64,000 nucleotides of DNA from positions 36,654 to 100,653 of the forward strand of contig JAKQJC010000057.1 in NCBI GenBank assembly GCA_029561345.1, given 5' to 3'. A model generated the notes under the pieces. The model saw nothing but the letters and a program-made list of their open reading frames with translations. It did no database searches and was not told the DNA's origin. Positions 42,419 through 51,428 of the stretch are shown here, piece after piece; the first letter of the stretch is position 1; each line of letters begins with the position of its first letter. Both the position numbers and the translations under genes were made by a program. This DNA comes from Chloroflexota bacterium. Lineage in GTDB: Bacteria; Chloroflexota; Anaerolineae; Anaerolineales; Anaerolineaceae.

Positions 42419-42904
42419 CTAGAATTCACGTTCCTGTCCGCCCATCATACGGATGGTCATCCGGCCATCCGGAACATACAGGCGAACAGTGCGGCCGGTC
42501 TGCCCGCCGACTTCTTCAGAAGCCAGGCGAAAACCAAGCTCTTTTAAGGTATTGCGCGCCGAAGTGATATTCCGGCTGCCAATATCAAATGAATTGGTAA
42601 ATCCAGGCGCAGTCAGCATATTGGCGCCGCCTGCCATTTTCACCACAATCCGCGAGCGAACAGCGCCCGCTTTTAGCACCATGTCTAATAACAGGCGAAT
42701 ACCTGTGTCAGCATATTTTGCCTGAAATTCTTCAGAAGCATCATTATTGATGGGCAGAACGGCATGCAGCAGCCCGGCAACATGGGTGCCGGGGTCATAC
42801 ATGCCCACGCCCACACACGATCCAAGGCCAAAGGCAACCAGCACGTCCGATAAATCACGGCTGACTTTAATTTCGCCCAATCCTACTGCCAGATGGTTAG
42901 CCAT
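42419..42904 (-). CDS. cheD: Chemoreceptor glutamine deamidase
   Basis: A 161-residue CheD. The catalytic cysteine is Cys30 in FGLGSCVGVGMYDP and the histidine is His47 in LLHAVLP, as in deamidases that convert receptor glutamines to glutamates. In Bacillus and Thermotoga CheD also binds and stimulates CheC; here its gene overlaps cheC by 8 bp, consistent with that partnership. AAGGG lies before the ATG. Confidence 0.93.
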   Translation of the reverse strand: MANHLAVGLGEIKVSRDLSDVLVAFGLGSCVGVGMYDPGTHVAGLLHAVLPINNDASEEFQAKYADTGIRLLLDMVLKAGAVRSRIVVKMAGGANMLTAPGFTNSFDIGSRNITSARNTLKELGFRLASEEVGGQTGRTVRLYVPDGRMTIRMMGGQEREF

Positions 42905-43520
42905 GTTTGCCCTTTACATGTTGACCTAATTTCTCAACGGTAAATGTATCCGGAATGACCCAGAAATCAGCCTGAGTGTGCCGCTCTCCAGCCATAAAAG
43001 TGGATTGGAACAGCATCACTTGCGAACCCACATCTCCCATCGTGGAAACCACCACATCCAGAATGGATCCCACCATGTCCACCATCACGGCTGGCGGGCT
43101 TGGCCGGGCGGTGATGCCGGTGATTTCAGCCATCGCATTCATAAAGAAAGTGCCGGCCAGGTTGCCCACTTCGGCCAGGGCTGAACGCTCGAGCGTGCCC
43201 AGGTTCTGAGTCGTCCCATAGGGCTGCTCCAGCACCAGGTCGCACATTTCCAGAGCTTTGTCGTAGGGAATGACCAGAACAATCTGGCCGCTCACCTCGC
43301 CAGTCATGCGCAGATAAATGGCGACCGCATCATTTTCCGGCCCGCCCAACATTTCGGGAATTTCTGTGATGGGGATGGCACGCACATCCGGATTCCAGAC
43401 CGAAAGTTCATTGCCAATCATATCCGCAAAACCACGGGCAGCATTGCGAAAACCTTCTTTGGCAATGTTGCGCAGGTTTTCCAGCAGGGTCTGGTTCATC
43501 TCGGGGGTTAATTCAGCCAT
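42897..43520 (-). CDS. cheC: CheY-P phosphatase CheC
   Basis: A 207-residue CheC. The second helix pair SALAEVGNLAGTFF fits the catalytic pattern [D/S]x3Ex2Nx22P exactly, ending at TARPSPP. The equivalent first site (LLENLRNIAKEG) lacks the Ex2N spacing, so probably only one of the two CheC active sites works. CheC dephosphorylates CheY-P and is controlled by CheD, whose gene overlaps. Downstream of cheA by 10 bp. Confidence 0.9.
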   Translation of the reverse strand: MAELTPEMNQTLLENLRNIAKEGFRNAARGFADMIGNELSVWNPDVRAIPITEIPEMLGGPENDAVAIYLRMTGEVSGQIVLVIPYDKALEMCDLVLEQPYGTTQNLGTLERSALAEVGNLAGTFFMNAMAEITGITARPSPPAVMVDMVGSILDVVVSTMGDVGSQVMLFQSTFMAGERHTQADFWVIPDTFTVEKLGQHVKGKHG

Positions 43521-43530
43521 CTCATCCTCC

Positions 43531-45615
43531 TCAACCGGTCATGGCATGCTGCAGGCCCGACATGCGGAACAAATCCTGAACATCCACAATTAAAATCACC
43601 TGTCCATCGCCCAGAATTGCGGCGCTGGCAATGCCATGCACTTCTCCGATCAGGCTGCCCAATGATTTAACCACCACTTCTTCCTGGCCCAACAGCCGGT
43701 CAACCATCAGCCCCATCTGCAGCTTTCCAGAACCCACCACCACCACATAATGCTGCCTGGCAGAATAATCTTCCTTCTCGAGTTCAAAAGTGCTCGCCAG
43801 GCTCACCAACGGCAGGACCTTCTTGCGCAGGATGATCACCGGCCGGGCATTGACCGTCTGAATATCGCTTTTCGCTATCCGCAGCGTTTCCAAAACCGTG
43901 ACCAGAGGGATGGCCATGGTCATTTCTCTGACCCGCACCAGCAGGGTTGGCACAATGGCCAGTGTCAGCGGCAGGCTCAGCTGAAAGCGCGTGCCCTGTC
44001 CTTTCCAGGTTTCCACCATGATCGAGCCGTTCAGCCGCTGAATGTTGTTCCGCACAATATCCAGCCCAACGCCACGGCCTGAAATATCACTCAGGGTGGA
44101 GGCTGTGGAAAAACCAGAAGCAAAAATCAGGTTAACCGCCTCATCTTCCGACATGACGGCCGCCTCGGCTTCTGAAAGAAAGCCTTTCTGCACAGCTGAG
44201 GCTTTGATCTTCTCGCCATCAATGCCCTTACCGTCATCTTCAACCGTGATAATGATGCGGCCTTGTTCGTAGCGTGCCGCCAGCAACACCCGCGCCCGCT
44301 CAGGCTTGCCCGCGGCAAGGCGCACTTCAGGCCGTTCAATCCCATGATCTACCGCATTGCGCAGGGTGTGAATCAAGGGATCGTTGATCTCCTCAATCAC
44401 CGAGCGGTCCATCTCGGTGTCTTCACCTTCAATCACCAGGTCCACTTTTTTGCCAAATTTGTTGGCCAGGTCGCGCACCATGCGCGGAAATTTACTGAAC
44501 ACGTTGCCAACCGGCAGCATGCGGATGCTCATCACCTCTTTTTGCAGCTGATCGGTGATGCGGCCAATGTGGTTGACGGTTTCTGAGAGGGTTTCCACAT
44601 GATCATCATTGCGGAAACGCGCATCCAGGCTGTTTCTGAGCTGGTACAGGCGGTTGCGGTCTGTAATCAATTCGCCCACCAGATTCATCAGGTTATCCAG
44701 CCGTTCCACGCTGGTGCGAACGGTTTTTTCCAGCGCCACCTTGGGTGCAGCTGCCGCAGAAGCCCCTGCCGGGACTGCCGGCGCTGCCGCCTGGGGTACC
44801 CTGGCCGTTTCAACAACCTCGGCCGGCTTATCCAGAGCCGGCAGCGGTGCAGTGGGTTTTTCCAGTGTATCAGGGCCTGAAACCTGCTGCAAAGTCAGTT
44901 TGTTAACCTCGCTGACCATATCCAGCAGTTTGTATATTTCTTCATAAGTTTGGGAAGATTGAAATGTGGCAGAAAATTTTTGCACCGGCTTAGCAGAGTC
45001 AATTTCAGCCTGTGTAGGACTTTGCGTTTGAATGACGCCAACATCCTGCAGGGCCAGCACCAGTTGAAAAGCCCGTGCTGCCGAGGCAATGCTGGTGGGC
45101 GAAATTTCCGCTTCCACCTTGAAAACAGTCTGGCTCGCCGCCTCAGCACTGGCAGCCGTCGGAACAACAGCCTGGACAGTCTGTTTTGTTTCTGCAGCTG
45201 GCGCCGCGGCCGCGCCTGTGGCCTGTGCCACAAAGGCATTAAACCGCGCTACCAGCCCATCCACATCCACCGGCGCTGGCTGAAGGGTTAAAATTTCCCC
45301 GCGCAAATTGCGCAGGGCATCTGTGGCTTCAAGGCATAAATCAATCAGGGAGGTGGAAACCGGATAGCTGTTCTTCCGCAATCCGTCCATCGCGGTTTCC
45401 AACGCATGGGTCAACGCCACCATGCGTTTGTGGCCAATCATGCCGGCAGCGCCTTTCAGCGTGTGGGCGGCACGGAAAAGAGACTGCAACAGGTCAGGAT
45501 TCTCCCCTTCCCGTTCCAATTGCACCATGCCATCATCGAGAAGCTGGAATTGCTCATCCGACTCTGCCATGAAAATTGGGAGTTCTTCTTTTTCAATATC
45601 GAACCTTAATTCCAT
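43531..45615 (-). CDS. cheA: Chemotaxis histidine kinase
   Basis: A 694-residue CheA. The Hpt domain carries phospho-acceptor His51 in FRAAHTLKGAAGM. A variable, Ala-rich P2/linker region spans about 120-285. The P3 dimerisation helices begin TSVERLDNLMNLVGELI. The kinase domain has the N-box HTLRNAVDHGIE, G1 VEDDGKGID and G2 SGRGVGLDIVR. The C-terminal CheW-like P5 domain follows. No separate cheW is seen nearby, so the adaptor must be elsewhere. AGGAAG precedes the ATG. First gene of the chemotaxis operon. Confidence 0.95.
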   Translation of the reverse strand: MELRFDIEKEELPIFMAESDEQFQLLDDGMVQLEREGENPDLLQSLFRAAHTLKGAAGMIGHKRMVALTHALETAMDGLRKNSYPVSTSLIDLCLEATDALRNLRGEILTLQPAPVDVDGLVARFNAFVAQATGAAAAPAAETKQTVQAVVPTAASAEAASQTVFKVEAEISPTSIASAARAFQLVLALQDVGVIQTQSPTQAEIDSAKPVQKFSATFQSSQTYEEIYKLLDMVSEVNKLTLQQVSGPDTLEKPTAPLPALDKPAEVVETARVPQAAAPAVPAGASAAAAPKVALEKTVRTSVERLDNLMNLVGELITDRNRLYQLRNSLDARFRNDDHVETLSETVNHIGRITDQLQKEVMSIRMLPVGNVFSKFPRMVRDLANKFGKKVDLVIEGEDTEMDRSVIEEINDPLIHTLRNAVDHGIERPEVRLAAGKPERARVLLAARYEQGRIIITVEDDGKGIDGEKIKASAVQKGFLSEAEAAVMSEDEAVNLIFASGFSTASTLSDISGRGVGLDIVRNNIQRLNGSIMVETWKGQGTRFQLSLPLTLAIVPTLLVRVREMTMAIPLVTVLETLRIAKSDIQTVNARPVIILRKKVLPLVSLASTFELEKEDYSARQHYVVVVGSGKLQMGLMVDRLLGQEEVVVKSLGSLIGEVHGIASAAILGDGQVILIVDVQDLFRMSGLQHAMTG

Positions 45616-45715
45616 AGGCTTCTTCCTGTCTCTGTGGCCATTTCAATCATTTTAACAGGAAAATGGACTGTATGCAAATGATTTTAGCGCAATATTTATG
45701 GTTCTTCAAAAGTGC

Positions 45716-46390
45716 CTACACGGTCATACCGGTTTCCGTGTTCAGGGTCAGCCGGGTAGGGTCTATGGCTATCCCATTCCTGCGAATCTCGTAATGTAAA
45801 TGCGGGCCGGTGGAATTGCCCGTATTTCCTGAAAGGCCAAGCGTCATGCCTTTGCGAACCGTATCCCCCACCTGCAAATTCAAGCTGGATAAATGCGCGT
45901 AATAAGTCTGGTAATCCCCATTTTCAACAATCACCAGGTTGCCGTACCCCTGGGTGTTCCATCCCGAGTAAATAACCTTGCCATCCATGGTGCTCTTAAT
46001 TTCCGTGCCTTCCACAATCCCAAAGTCCAGTCCGTTATGTCCGGAATGATATGCCTGGGTCAGCACGCCAGAAACTGGCGTGCCCGCGGGGGTTGGCGCG
46101 CTGCCGACCGCCTGTGTCCGTTCGCCGCGCAGCTGCTGCGATTGCATTTTTTCCAGCAAATTCATCATGATGGGCATGATCAGGGTATTGATATCCAGGC
46201 CAAAACTTGACCCCGATCCTGAATCAGAGTCGCTGTTTTTGTTCATGTTCATGGTCATCATCATGGTCAGGAAAAGCTGGGTGAAATCTGTGCTGCTGCC
46301 TGAACTGGAATTGCTGGCAGTACTGCCCGATTTTAAAGCCGCCGTACGCGCCAGAGCGGTATAAAGACTGGTATTATTGGTCAGCGTCAT
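45716..46390 (-). CDS. M23 family metallopeptidase without signal peptide, flagellar-linked
   Basis: A 224-residue protein. The C-terminal half is a lysostaphin-type M23 domain with GHNGLDFG (zinc HxxxD), YYAHLSSL and PHLHYEIRRNG (HxH); all zinc residues are present. Such enzymes cut peptidoglycan cross-bridges. Residues 1-100 are Ser/Asn/Met-rich with no Sec signal or membrane helix, unlike normal secreted M23 proteins. Inside a flagellar cluster this suggests export through the flagellar apparatus to open the wall for the rod or hook; this is inference. Confidence 0.83.
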   Translation of the reverse strand: MTLTNNTSLYTALARTAALKSGSTASNSSSGSSTDFTQLFLTMMMTMNMNKNSDSDSGSGSSFGLDINTLIMPIMMNLLEKMQSQQLRGERTQAVGSAPTPAGTPVSGVLTQAYHSGHNGLDFGIVEGTEIKSTMDGKVIYSGWNTQGYGNLVIVENGDYQTYYAHLSSLNLQVGDTVRKGMTLGLSGNTGNSTGPHLHYEIRRNGIAIDPTRLTLNTETGMTV

Positions 46391-46403
46391 GGCATCCTCC
46401 CGG

Positions 46404-46691
46404 TCACAGGTTCAATTTCTTGTTTCGTACCCGATAAACAAAAGCCAGCACTTCAGCCACCACAGCATAAAGCTCTGGCGGAATCACCTGGTTTAAATCC
46501 ACCTGGGCCAGGGCGTCTGCCAGGGCCGTGTCATCCCGAATCGGCACCTGGTTTTGCCTGGCAATGGATAAAATCTGTTCGGCTATCTCGCCGCGGCCAG
46601 TGGCCACCACGCGCGGCGCCGAGTCCTTTTCGGGGTCATAACTGAGGGCGACGGCGATTTTGGGCTTTTGTTCCGGGTTATCGCTCATCAT
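46404..46691 (-). CDS. FlhB C-terminal domain paralogue (YlqH-like)
   Basis: A 95-residue protein matching only the cytosolic tail of the flagellar export protein FlhB: KIAVALSYDPEKDSAPRVVATG, then VPIRDDTALADAL and IPPELYAVVAEVLAFVY. The NPTH autocleavage motif that precedes this region in FlhB is absent, as in the stand-alone FlhB2/YlqH proteins of Firmicutes. It may modulate substrate switching from hook to filament export. The start overlaps the stop of the hook-length-like gene. Confidence 0.85.
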   Translation of the reverse strand: MMSDNPEQKPKIAVALSYDPEKDSAPRVVATGRGEIAEQILSIARQNQVPIRDDTALADALAQVDLNQVIPPELYAVVAEVLAFVYRVRNKKLNL

Positions 46692-48025
46692 CAGGCCTCC
46701 AGATTGATGCGCTTGGCATTCCAGGGGATGAACTGCCCCGAAGCCGCGTCTGTTTCACCAATCACATTCTGCACCTGGCATTGGGCAAACTGCAGCTTGA
46801 AGCCCAGTTTTTCCAATCCCTCGGTAAAACTCGGCAGTTCTTCGTCAATCAGGCCGCGCCATTGTTCCGATGAAACCGTCATCCAGGCACCCACCCGTTT
46901 GCCAGCCATCGAAAGATCCACCTGCAAAGTTTCGCCTTCTTCCAGTTCCAGGTTTAAGATCAGGCGCGTGTTGCTGGGATCAATGGTTTTTTCGCCGCCT
47001 GCCTCGCGGTAAGCCACCCGCAGGTTGGCAGGGAACATATCTCCCGGCGGATTTTGCTGGGCAAGGGGGAAATTAATCGCCAGCCACACTGGCTCGCCCG
47101 GTTTCTGGCTGGAGCCCGCATTCAGAAACTGCATTTGCCGCAGCCCATCCATAAAACGGTCCACCTGACCGGCAATATTGTTCTCGCCCTGCTTCACCAA
47201 CTCCTGCCTAAGCTGCGCCAGCATGGTCAAAGGATCATTCGGGTTGGTCTGACCGGTTTTGGCCTGTTCGGCCAGCCCCGCTTCCAGCGTTTTACCCCAC
47301 AGGGCCATCGCCTCCGAAAGTTGTTCGGCAATCTCCGCCGGCGTGCCGCTCCAGTTAATCACGGCGCCTTCCAGCATGGTCATCACTTTTTGCGCCAGCG
47401 ACTTCAGCTCAGCTGAGGCATGTCCTTTGAGCAGGCTGCTCAGCCCGGCCTGCAATTGCTGCAGTGAATCAGTGAAACCAGGCAGGTGCTGCATGGCCAG
47501 TGACAGCGTGCCCGGCGTCAGCGGCAGGTTGCTGGCTTTGAACATCGCCGCCAGGTCTGCCTCTGCCGCGCCCCAGTTCTTAAGCGAACCCAGCGCCTGC
47601 AGCAGTTCATCCACCAGCCGGGCGTTCACCGGCAGCCCACGGTTGAGCAGGGCGCTGGCAATGGTCAGGTTGTTCTGATTGATTTGCAGGCCGTTCAGGC
47701 GCAGCAGATTTTGCGCCAGCGCCTGCCACTGCGAAACACTGGTGGTCTGTCCGGGGGTGGTGCCCTGCCGCACCAGCTGCAGCTGCAGCACGCCGTCGGC
47801 CATGCCCCGCACCACAAATTGGGCGCTGCGGCGTTCATTCAAACCCGCCTGTTCGCCGGGGGGCAGCCGCCCCACCACACGCGTGCCCTGAATGGCCAGA
47901 GAAACCTGATCACCCGAAACATTCAAAATCTGAGCCGTAATCCGCTGATTAACGCGTAAAGTGAGCGGCTGCTCTCCACTTGGCCGCTCGATGATCGCGA
48001 TAGGAAGCGGACCCCCGATGGTCAT
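46691..48025 (-). CDS. Hook-length-control-like protein (YlqG-like)
   Basis: A 444-residue protein. The N-terminus (LTLRVNQRITAQILNVSGDQVSLAI) forms a small beta-domain; the middle is helical and Ala/Leu/Gln-rich; the C-terminal about 110 residues (LILNLELEEGETLQVDLSMAGKRVGAWM) resemble the hook-length-control/YlqG family. Directly upstream of an FlhB-tail gene, as ylqG is of ylqH in Bacillus. A separate gene at 50393 is the better FliK, so this is a second, divergent member. Confidence 0.68.
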   Translation of the reverse strand: MTIGGPLPIAIIERPSGEQPLTLRVNQRITAQILNVSGDQVSLAIQGTRVVGRLPPGEQAGLNERRSAQFVVRGMADGVLQLQLVRQGTTPGQTTSVSQWQALAQNLLRLNGLQINQNNLTIASALLNRGLPVNARLVDELLQALGSLKNWGAAEADLAAMFKASNLPLTPGTLSLAMQHLPGFTDSLQQLQAGLSSLLKGHASAELKSLAQKVMTMLEGAVINWSGTPAEIAEQLSEAMALWGKTLEAGLAEQAKTGQTNPNDPLTMLAQLRQELVKQGENNIAGQVDRFMDGLRQMQFLNAGSSQKPGEPVWLAINFPLAQQNPPGDMFPANLRVAYREAGGEKTIDPSNTRLILNLELEEGETLQVDLSMAGKRVGAWMTVSSEQWRGLIDEELPSFTEGLEKLGFKLQFAQCQVQNVIGETDAASGQFIPWNAKRINLEA

Positions 48026-48080
48026 AACCTGCTCTGCCTCGCTGGCTTCTGAGGTCAGAAGCCCTTGCTAAACTCCCGGT

Positions 48081-48119
48081 GCTGGTTCCCTTCTCATTAA
48101 CCCAGAGAAGGGAACCAGC
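48081..48119 (-). terminator. 15-bp perfect hairpin after flgE
   Basis: GCTGGTTCCCTTCTC (48081-48095) pairs perfectly with GAGAAGGGAACCAGC (48105-48119) around a 9-nt loop, starting 14 bp after the flgE stop. No T-run follows in the direction of transcription, so it may protect the hook mRNA from 3' decay or give partial, factor-dependent termination. Confidence 0.65.
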
Positions 48120-48132
48120 CGGGTGGTGATGC

Positions 48133-49365
48133 CTACCGCTTGAGGTTCACCAGCTCTTGCAGCATCTCATCCGAGGTGGTGATGATGCGGGTTGAAGCCT
48201 GGAAACCGCGCTGCGCCAGGATCATGTTGGTAAATTCGCGGCTCATATCCACATTTGAGCCTTCCACCGTTCCCGATGAAACCGTGCCGCGCCCGCCGGT
48301 GTTGGCCACGCCCACCCGCGCCACGCCTGAATTCAGGCTGGGCAGGTACAGGTTTTCACCCATCCGCATCAGACCGCCCGGGTTGTTGAAATCGGCCATG
48401 GCCAGCTGACCAATCAGCCGCTGCGCCCCGTTGGAATAGACGCCAAACAGTTCGCCCGTGTTGCCCGAAATGTTGAAACCAATCAGCTCGCCAGCCGCCA
48501 GGCCGTCCTGGCTGTTCAGGGCCGCCGTGCTTGGTTCTGCCAGCTGGGTCAGTCCGGCCAGGTTCAAGGTGACATTGAAGTTGGTGGTGCCGGTGCTGCC
48601 AGGCACAGTGATGGTGCCGCTGCCAGAGGCCGGATCGTACTGGCCGGTGGCCGGATCAAAGGTCACGGTTCCGGCATTTTGCACATTCGCCACGCCGTCA
48701 ATGGTGGTGGTGGCCATGGTCCACTGGTTGGCGCCAGAGCGGGTGAACTGCAGCGCCACGCTGTGCAGGGCGCCCAAGGCGTCGTACACACCAATAGTCA
48801 CATTATACGTCGAACCGATGGCCGAAGTCGAGTCCAGATTGCCGCTCAAAAAGGCGTTTTGCGTGGCACGGGCCACTGAAGCGTCAATCGGGATGTTAAT
48901 GCCGGTCAGGCCGCCGGCAGTGTTCACCACGCCAGCAGCATTCGCCATCCAGCCCTGAATGCGCGCGCCGGTCGAGGCATTCACCAGGTAGCCCTGGCCG
49001 TCCAGCGTCAGGCCGCCGTCGCGCGAGTAGTAGGTCTGGTTTGTTCCATCATTATAGATGAAAAAGCCGTCGCCCGAAATGGCGATGTCCAGGTCGCGCC
49101 CGGTGCTTTGCAACGCACCCTGTGTGAAAACGCGGGTGATGGAGCCGACATTGGTGCCCAGGCCAACCTGAGTGGGATTCACCCCGCCCAGGGTAGTGGT
49201 CGGCGCCGAACCGGCGCTGATTAATTGAGCAATTTGATCTTTGAAAGTGAATGCGCTGCCTTTAAAACCAGGTGTGTTGACGTTGGCCAGGTTGTCGGCC
49301 ACCACGTCCATATACATTTGATGGTAGCGCAGCGAGTTAATGGCTGTAAAAAGTGAGCGTAACAT
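48133..49365 (-). CDS. flgE: Flagellar hook protein
   Basis: A 410-residue FlgE. It begins MLRSLFTAINSLRYHQMYMDVVADNLANVNTPGFKG, the rod/hook N-terminal consensus, followed by the hook core (GDGFFIY, YSRDGGLTLDGQGYLV) and the C-terminal coiled region EGSNVDMSREFTNMI ending in LVNLKR. The length is in the usual 400-450 range, longer than rod proteins FlgF/FlgG. It polymerises outside the cell into the universal joint, under the FlgD cap. AGGGT lies before the ATG. Confidence 0.93.
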   Translation of the reverse strand: MLRSLFTAINSLRYHQMYMDVVADNLANVNTPGFKGSAFTFKDQIAQLISAGSAPTTTLGGVNPTQVGLGTNVGSITRVFTQGALQSTGRDLDIAISGDGFFIYNDGTNQTYYSRDGGLTLDGQGYLVNASTGARIQGWMANAAGVVNTAGGLTGINIPIDASVARATQNAFLSGNLDSTSAIGSTYNVTIGVYDALGALHSVALQFTRSGANQWTMATTTIDGVANVQNAGTVTFDPATGQYDPASGSGTITVPGSTGTTNFNVTLNLAGLTQLAEPSTAALNSQDGLAAGELIGFNISGNTGELFGVYSNGAQRLIGQLAMADFNNPGGLMRMGENLYLPSLNSGVARVGVANTGGRGTVSSGTVEGSNVDMSREFTNMILAQRGFQASTRIITTSDEMLQELVNLKR

Positions 49366-49435
49366 GTTACCCTCCAGTAAGGTTTGAGTGTTTGGGCTTC
49401 CTCAAAGAGGGCCGGCCCAGTGATTTTTCTGCGGT

Positions 49436-49864
49436 TCAGGCCTTGGCAGCCGGATCAGCAGAATTGGTTTTCTTGTCTTCGTCGTCCGCCAGGACAACGC
49501 TGTCAATTTGAGTAAAAACGCCGTCGCCGCGCTTTTTGACATCCACGGTGGTCACCACGGTGCGTTCCCGCACATTCACAATGAAAGCCAGGTCATCCAT
49601 CAGGATGAGCGATTCGCGCGAGCCGTGCGCTTCGGCTTTATCCACGGCTGAAGAAAGCCGGTTCAAATGCTGGTCGTCCAGTTCGATGGAACGGGCTTCA
49701 ATGCGCTGCTGGGCATGATTGGTGAAACGCAGGCGGCTGGCGCGTTCCAGGGCATCTGAAAAGGATGGGCCGCTGCTGTTCTGAGCCGGAGTGCGCCCGG
49801 TGGATGGGGTGTTGTTTTGCCCGTTTGTGGGCTGGGTCGGGTTGGTTCGGATGGGGTCCGTCAT
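49436..49864 (-). CDS. Flagellar operon protein of the TIGR02530 type
   Basis: A 142-residue protein with a disordered Thr/Asn/Pro-rich start (residues 1-40). A conserved core follows, FTNHAQQRIEARSIELDD and DLAFIVNVRERTVVTT, that I recognise as the small flagellar operon family found between flgD and flgE in Firmicutes and others. Its function is not established; co-localisation suggests a role in hook assembly. GGAGG lies seven bases before the ATG at 49864. Its 5' end is 14 bp after the flgD stop on this strand. Confidence 0.8.
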   Translation of the reverse strand: MTDPIRTNPTQPTNGQNNTPSTGRTPAQNSSGPSFSDALERASRLRFTNHAQQRIEARSIELDDQHLNRLSSAVDKAEAHGSRESLILMDDLAFIVNVRERTVVTTVDVKKRGDGVFTQIDSVVLADDEDKKTNSADPAAKA

Positions 49865-49878
49865 GGTGCCTCCAATTT

Positions 49879-50382
49879 TCAAACTGCCGTGGTTGGCGTG
49901 ACGGGTTCGCCGACGGTTGATTGGCCGGGGGCAGAGATGCTGGGGGTGGTGCTTGTGGGCATGGCCACGCCGAGAACATTTTCAAAGGGCACTTCCACAC
50001 CGCCCACCATCAGGGTCACATAATTGCCTTTAAAGCTCATCGAGCTGACCAGGCCAGTGGCTTCCTGCCCTGCCTTGTTGGTATATTTGACTTCCTTGCC
50101 GACCAGGTTCGAAGCGCTGCTGAAGCGGCCAGAAAGTTCCATCAATTCCAGAAAACTGTTCATCTTTTCCAGCTGCATCAGCGAATTCATCTGAGTCATC
50201 TGCGATACAAACTGGTTGTTATCCATCGGTTCCATCGGATTCTGATTGCGCAGCTGGGTCAGCAAAAGAGCCATGAATTCCTCGCCCATGCTGTTGCTGG
50301 TCGATTTTGCGCTCGTGCTGGTTCCGCCGGTTAATTTGGCGATCAGAGCTGCGCGGCTTGATTCGACTGTCGTTGTCATCAT
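49879..50382 (-). CDS. flgD: Flagellar hook cap protein
   Basis: A 167-residue FlgD. MGEEFMALLLTQLRNQNPMEPMDNNQFVSQMTQ in the first half is the family signature (broken here into MALLLTQLRNQNP and NNQFVSQMTQMN). A short C-terminal beta region includes ASNLVGKEVKY and FENVLGV. It caps the growing hook and allows FlgE to polymerise. It lies between the FliK gene and the TIGR02530-type gene, the standard order. Confidence 0.92.
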   Translation of the reverse strand: MMTTTVESSRAALIAKLTGGTSTSAKSTSNSMGEEFMALLLTQLRNQNPMEPMDNNQFVSQMTQMNSLMQLEKMNSFLELMELSGRFSSASNLVGKEVKYTNKAGQEATGLVSSMSFKGNYVTLMVGGVEVPFENVLGVAMPTSTTPSISAPGQSTVGEPVTPTTAV

Positions 50383-50392
50383 CGCCTCTCTT

Positions 50393-51418
50393 TCAAACCT
50401 GGTAATCGAGCCCTGAAAGGGCGCCGGTCACCTGCAAAGCCACTTCCTGGCTTTGTTCTTCAAAACGTCCGCTGGCATAAGCGGGTGTGGCAAATGTGAG
50501 CTGCGGGTCGCGATGGCTGCCGGCAAACTGGCTGCCTGCATTCTGGCTGTTCACTTCCATTCCGCTCACCTTCACCCCGGCTTCAACCAGGGCATTCTGC
50601 AGCTGGTGCATCTGGTTTTCCAGCAGCCGCCCGGTGGCAGGCTGATCGGTGGTCATCACCACGCGCATCCCGGCCGGTTCGGCCACCAGTTTGACCTCAA
50701 TGCGTCCCAATTCTTCAGGGTTAATTTGAATGCGCAGCATGGTTTTGCCGCTTTGCGCCATCTGGTTAATTTCGCTGCCAAGTTTTCCAGTGACCTCCAT
50801 TGCCGGAACCTGAATGGTTTTCACCGGCTGAGTTTCAACTTCCACTGCGGTTTGCACCGGGGCCTGGGCCGCTGCATAGAGATTGGCCGCCAGAGTCTGG
50901 CGCGCCGGCGCGGCATCGGCAGGTTTGGCTTCTTCCATCAGTGGACGGGTTTCAGGCAGAGATTCCAGAACGGCTTTGGCAGGCATATTCTCAACCGGCG
51001 CGGCTGCGGCTGCGGCTGGCTGAGGCGCCATATCAATCACCGTTTTCACTGTCTGAGTCTCCATTTGAGGGATTGTTTGCGGCAGGGCTGCCTGCAGCAC
51101 TTCAACGGGCTTTTCGGCCTGGGGAGCCGCCTGCACCAGTGAAAGCACCTCAGATGCCACCGCTGCCTGCACCTGTGCCGCAGCAGCGGCATCTGGTTTG
51201 GCATTGACCGCTGCATTCTGCTGCACCATCACCGACACAAACGGCACGGCTTCACGGGAACGCTGCAAATCCTGCTCGGCCCGTTCATCCGGCTTCTGTG
51301 CCCTGTCCAGCGCGTCCTCAAACCTGGGGGCGTCGGCTGGTTCGCTGGCTGTCTGCTGCCGGGCTGGCATGGGGGCCGCCCGCGGCATTGACAGCACGTC
51401 GCCTACTTTATTTTTCAC
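50393..51418 (-). CDS. fliK: Flagellar hook-length control protein
   Basis: A 341-residue FliK. The long N-terminal part (1-215) is Ala/Pro/Gln-rich and low in complexity, suiting a secreted molecular ruler. The conserved C-terminal domain contains LRIQINPEELGRIEVKL and LLENQMHQLQNALVEAGV, the Flg_hook signature. It measures hook length and signals FlhB to switch export to filament subunits. Upstream of flgD by 10 bp. Confidence 0.9.
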   Translation of the reverse strand: MKNKVGDVLSMPRAAPMPARQQTASEPADAPRFEDALDRAQKPDERAEQDLQRSREAVPFVSVMVQQNAAVNAKPDAAAAAQVQAAVASEVLSLVQAAPQAEKPVEVLQAALPQTIPQMETQTVKTVIDMAPQPAAAAAAPVENMPAKAVLESLPETRPLMEEAKPADAAPARQTLAANLYAAAQAPVQTAVEVETQPVKTIQVPAMEVTGKLGSEINQMAQSGKTMLRIQINPEELGRIEVKLVAEPAGMRVVMTTDQPATGRLLENQMHQLQNALVEAGVKVSGMEVNSQNAGSQFAGSHRDPQLTFATPAYASGRFEEQSQEVALQVTGALSGLDYQV

Positions 51419-51428
51419 GGTTCACCTC

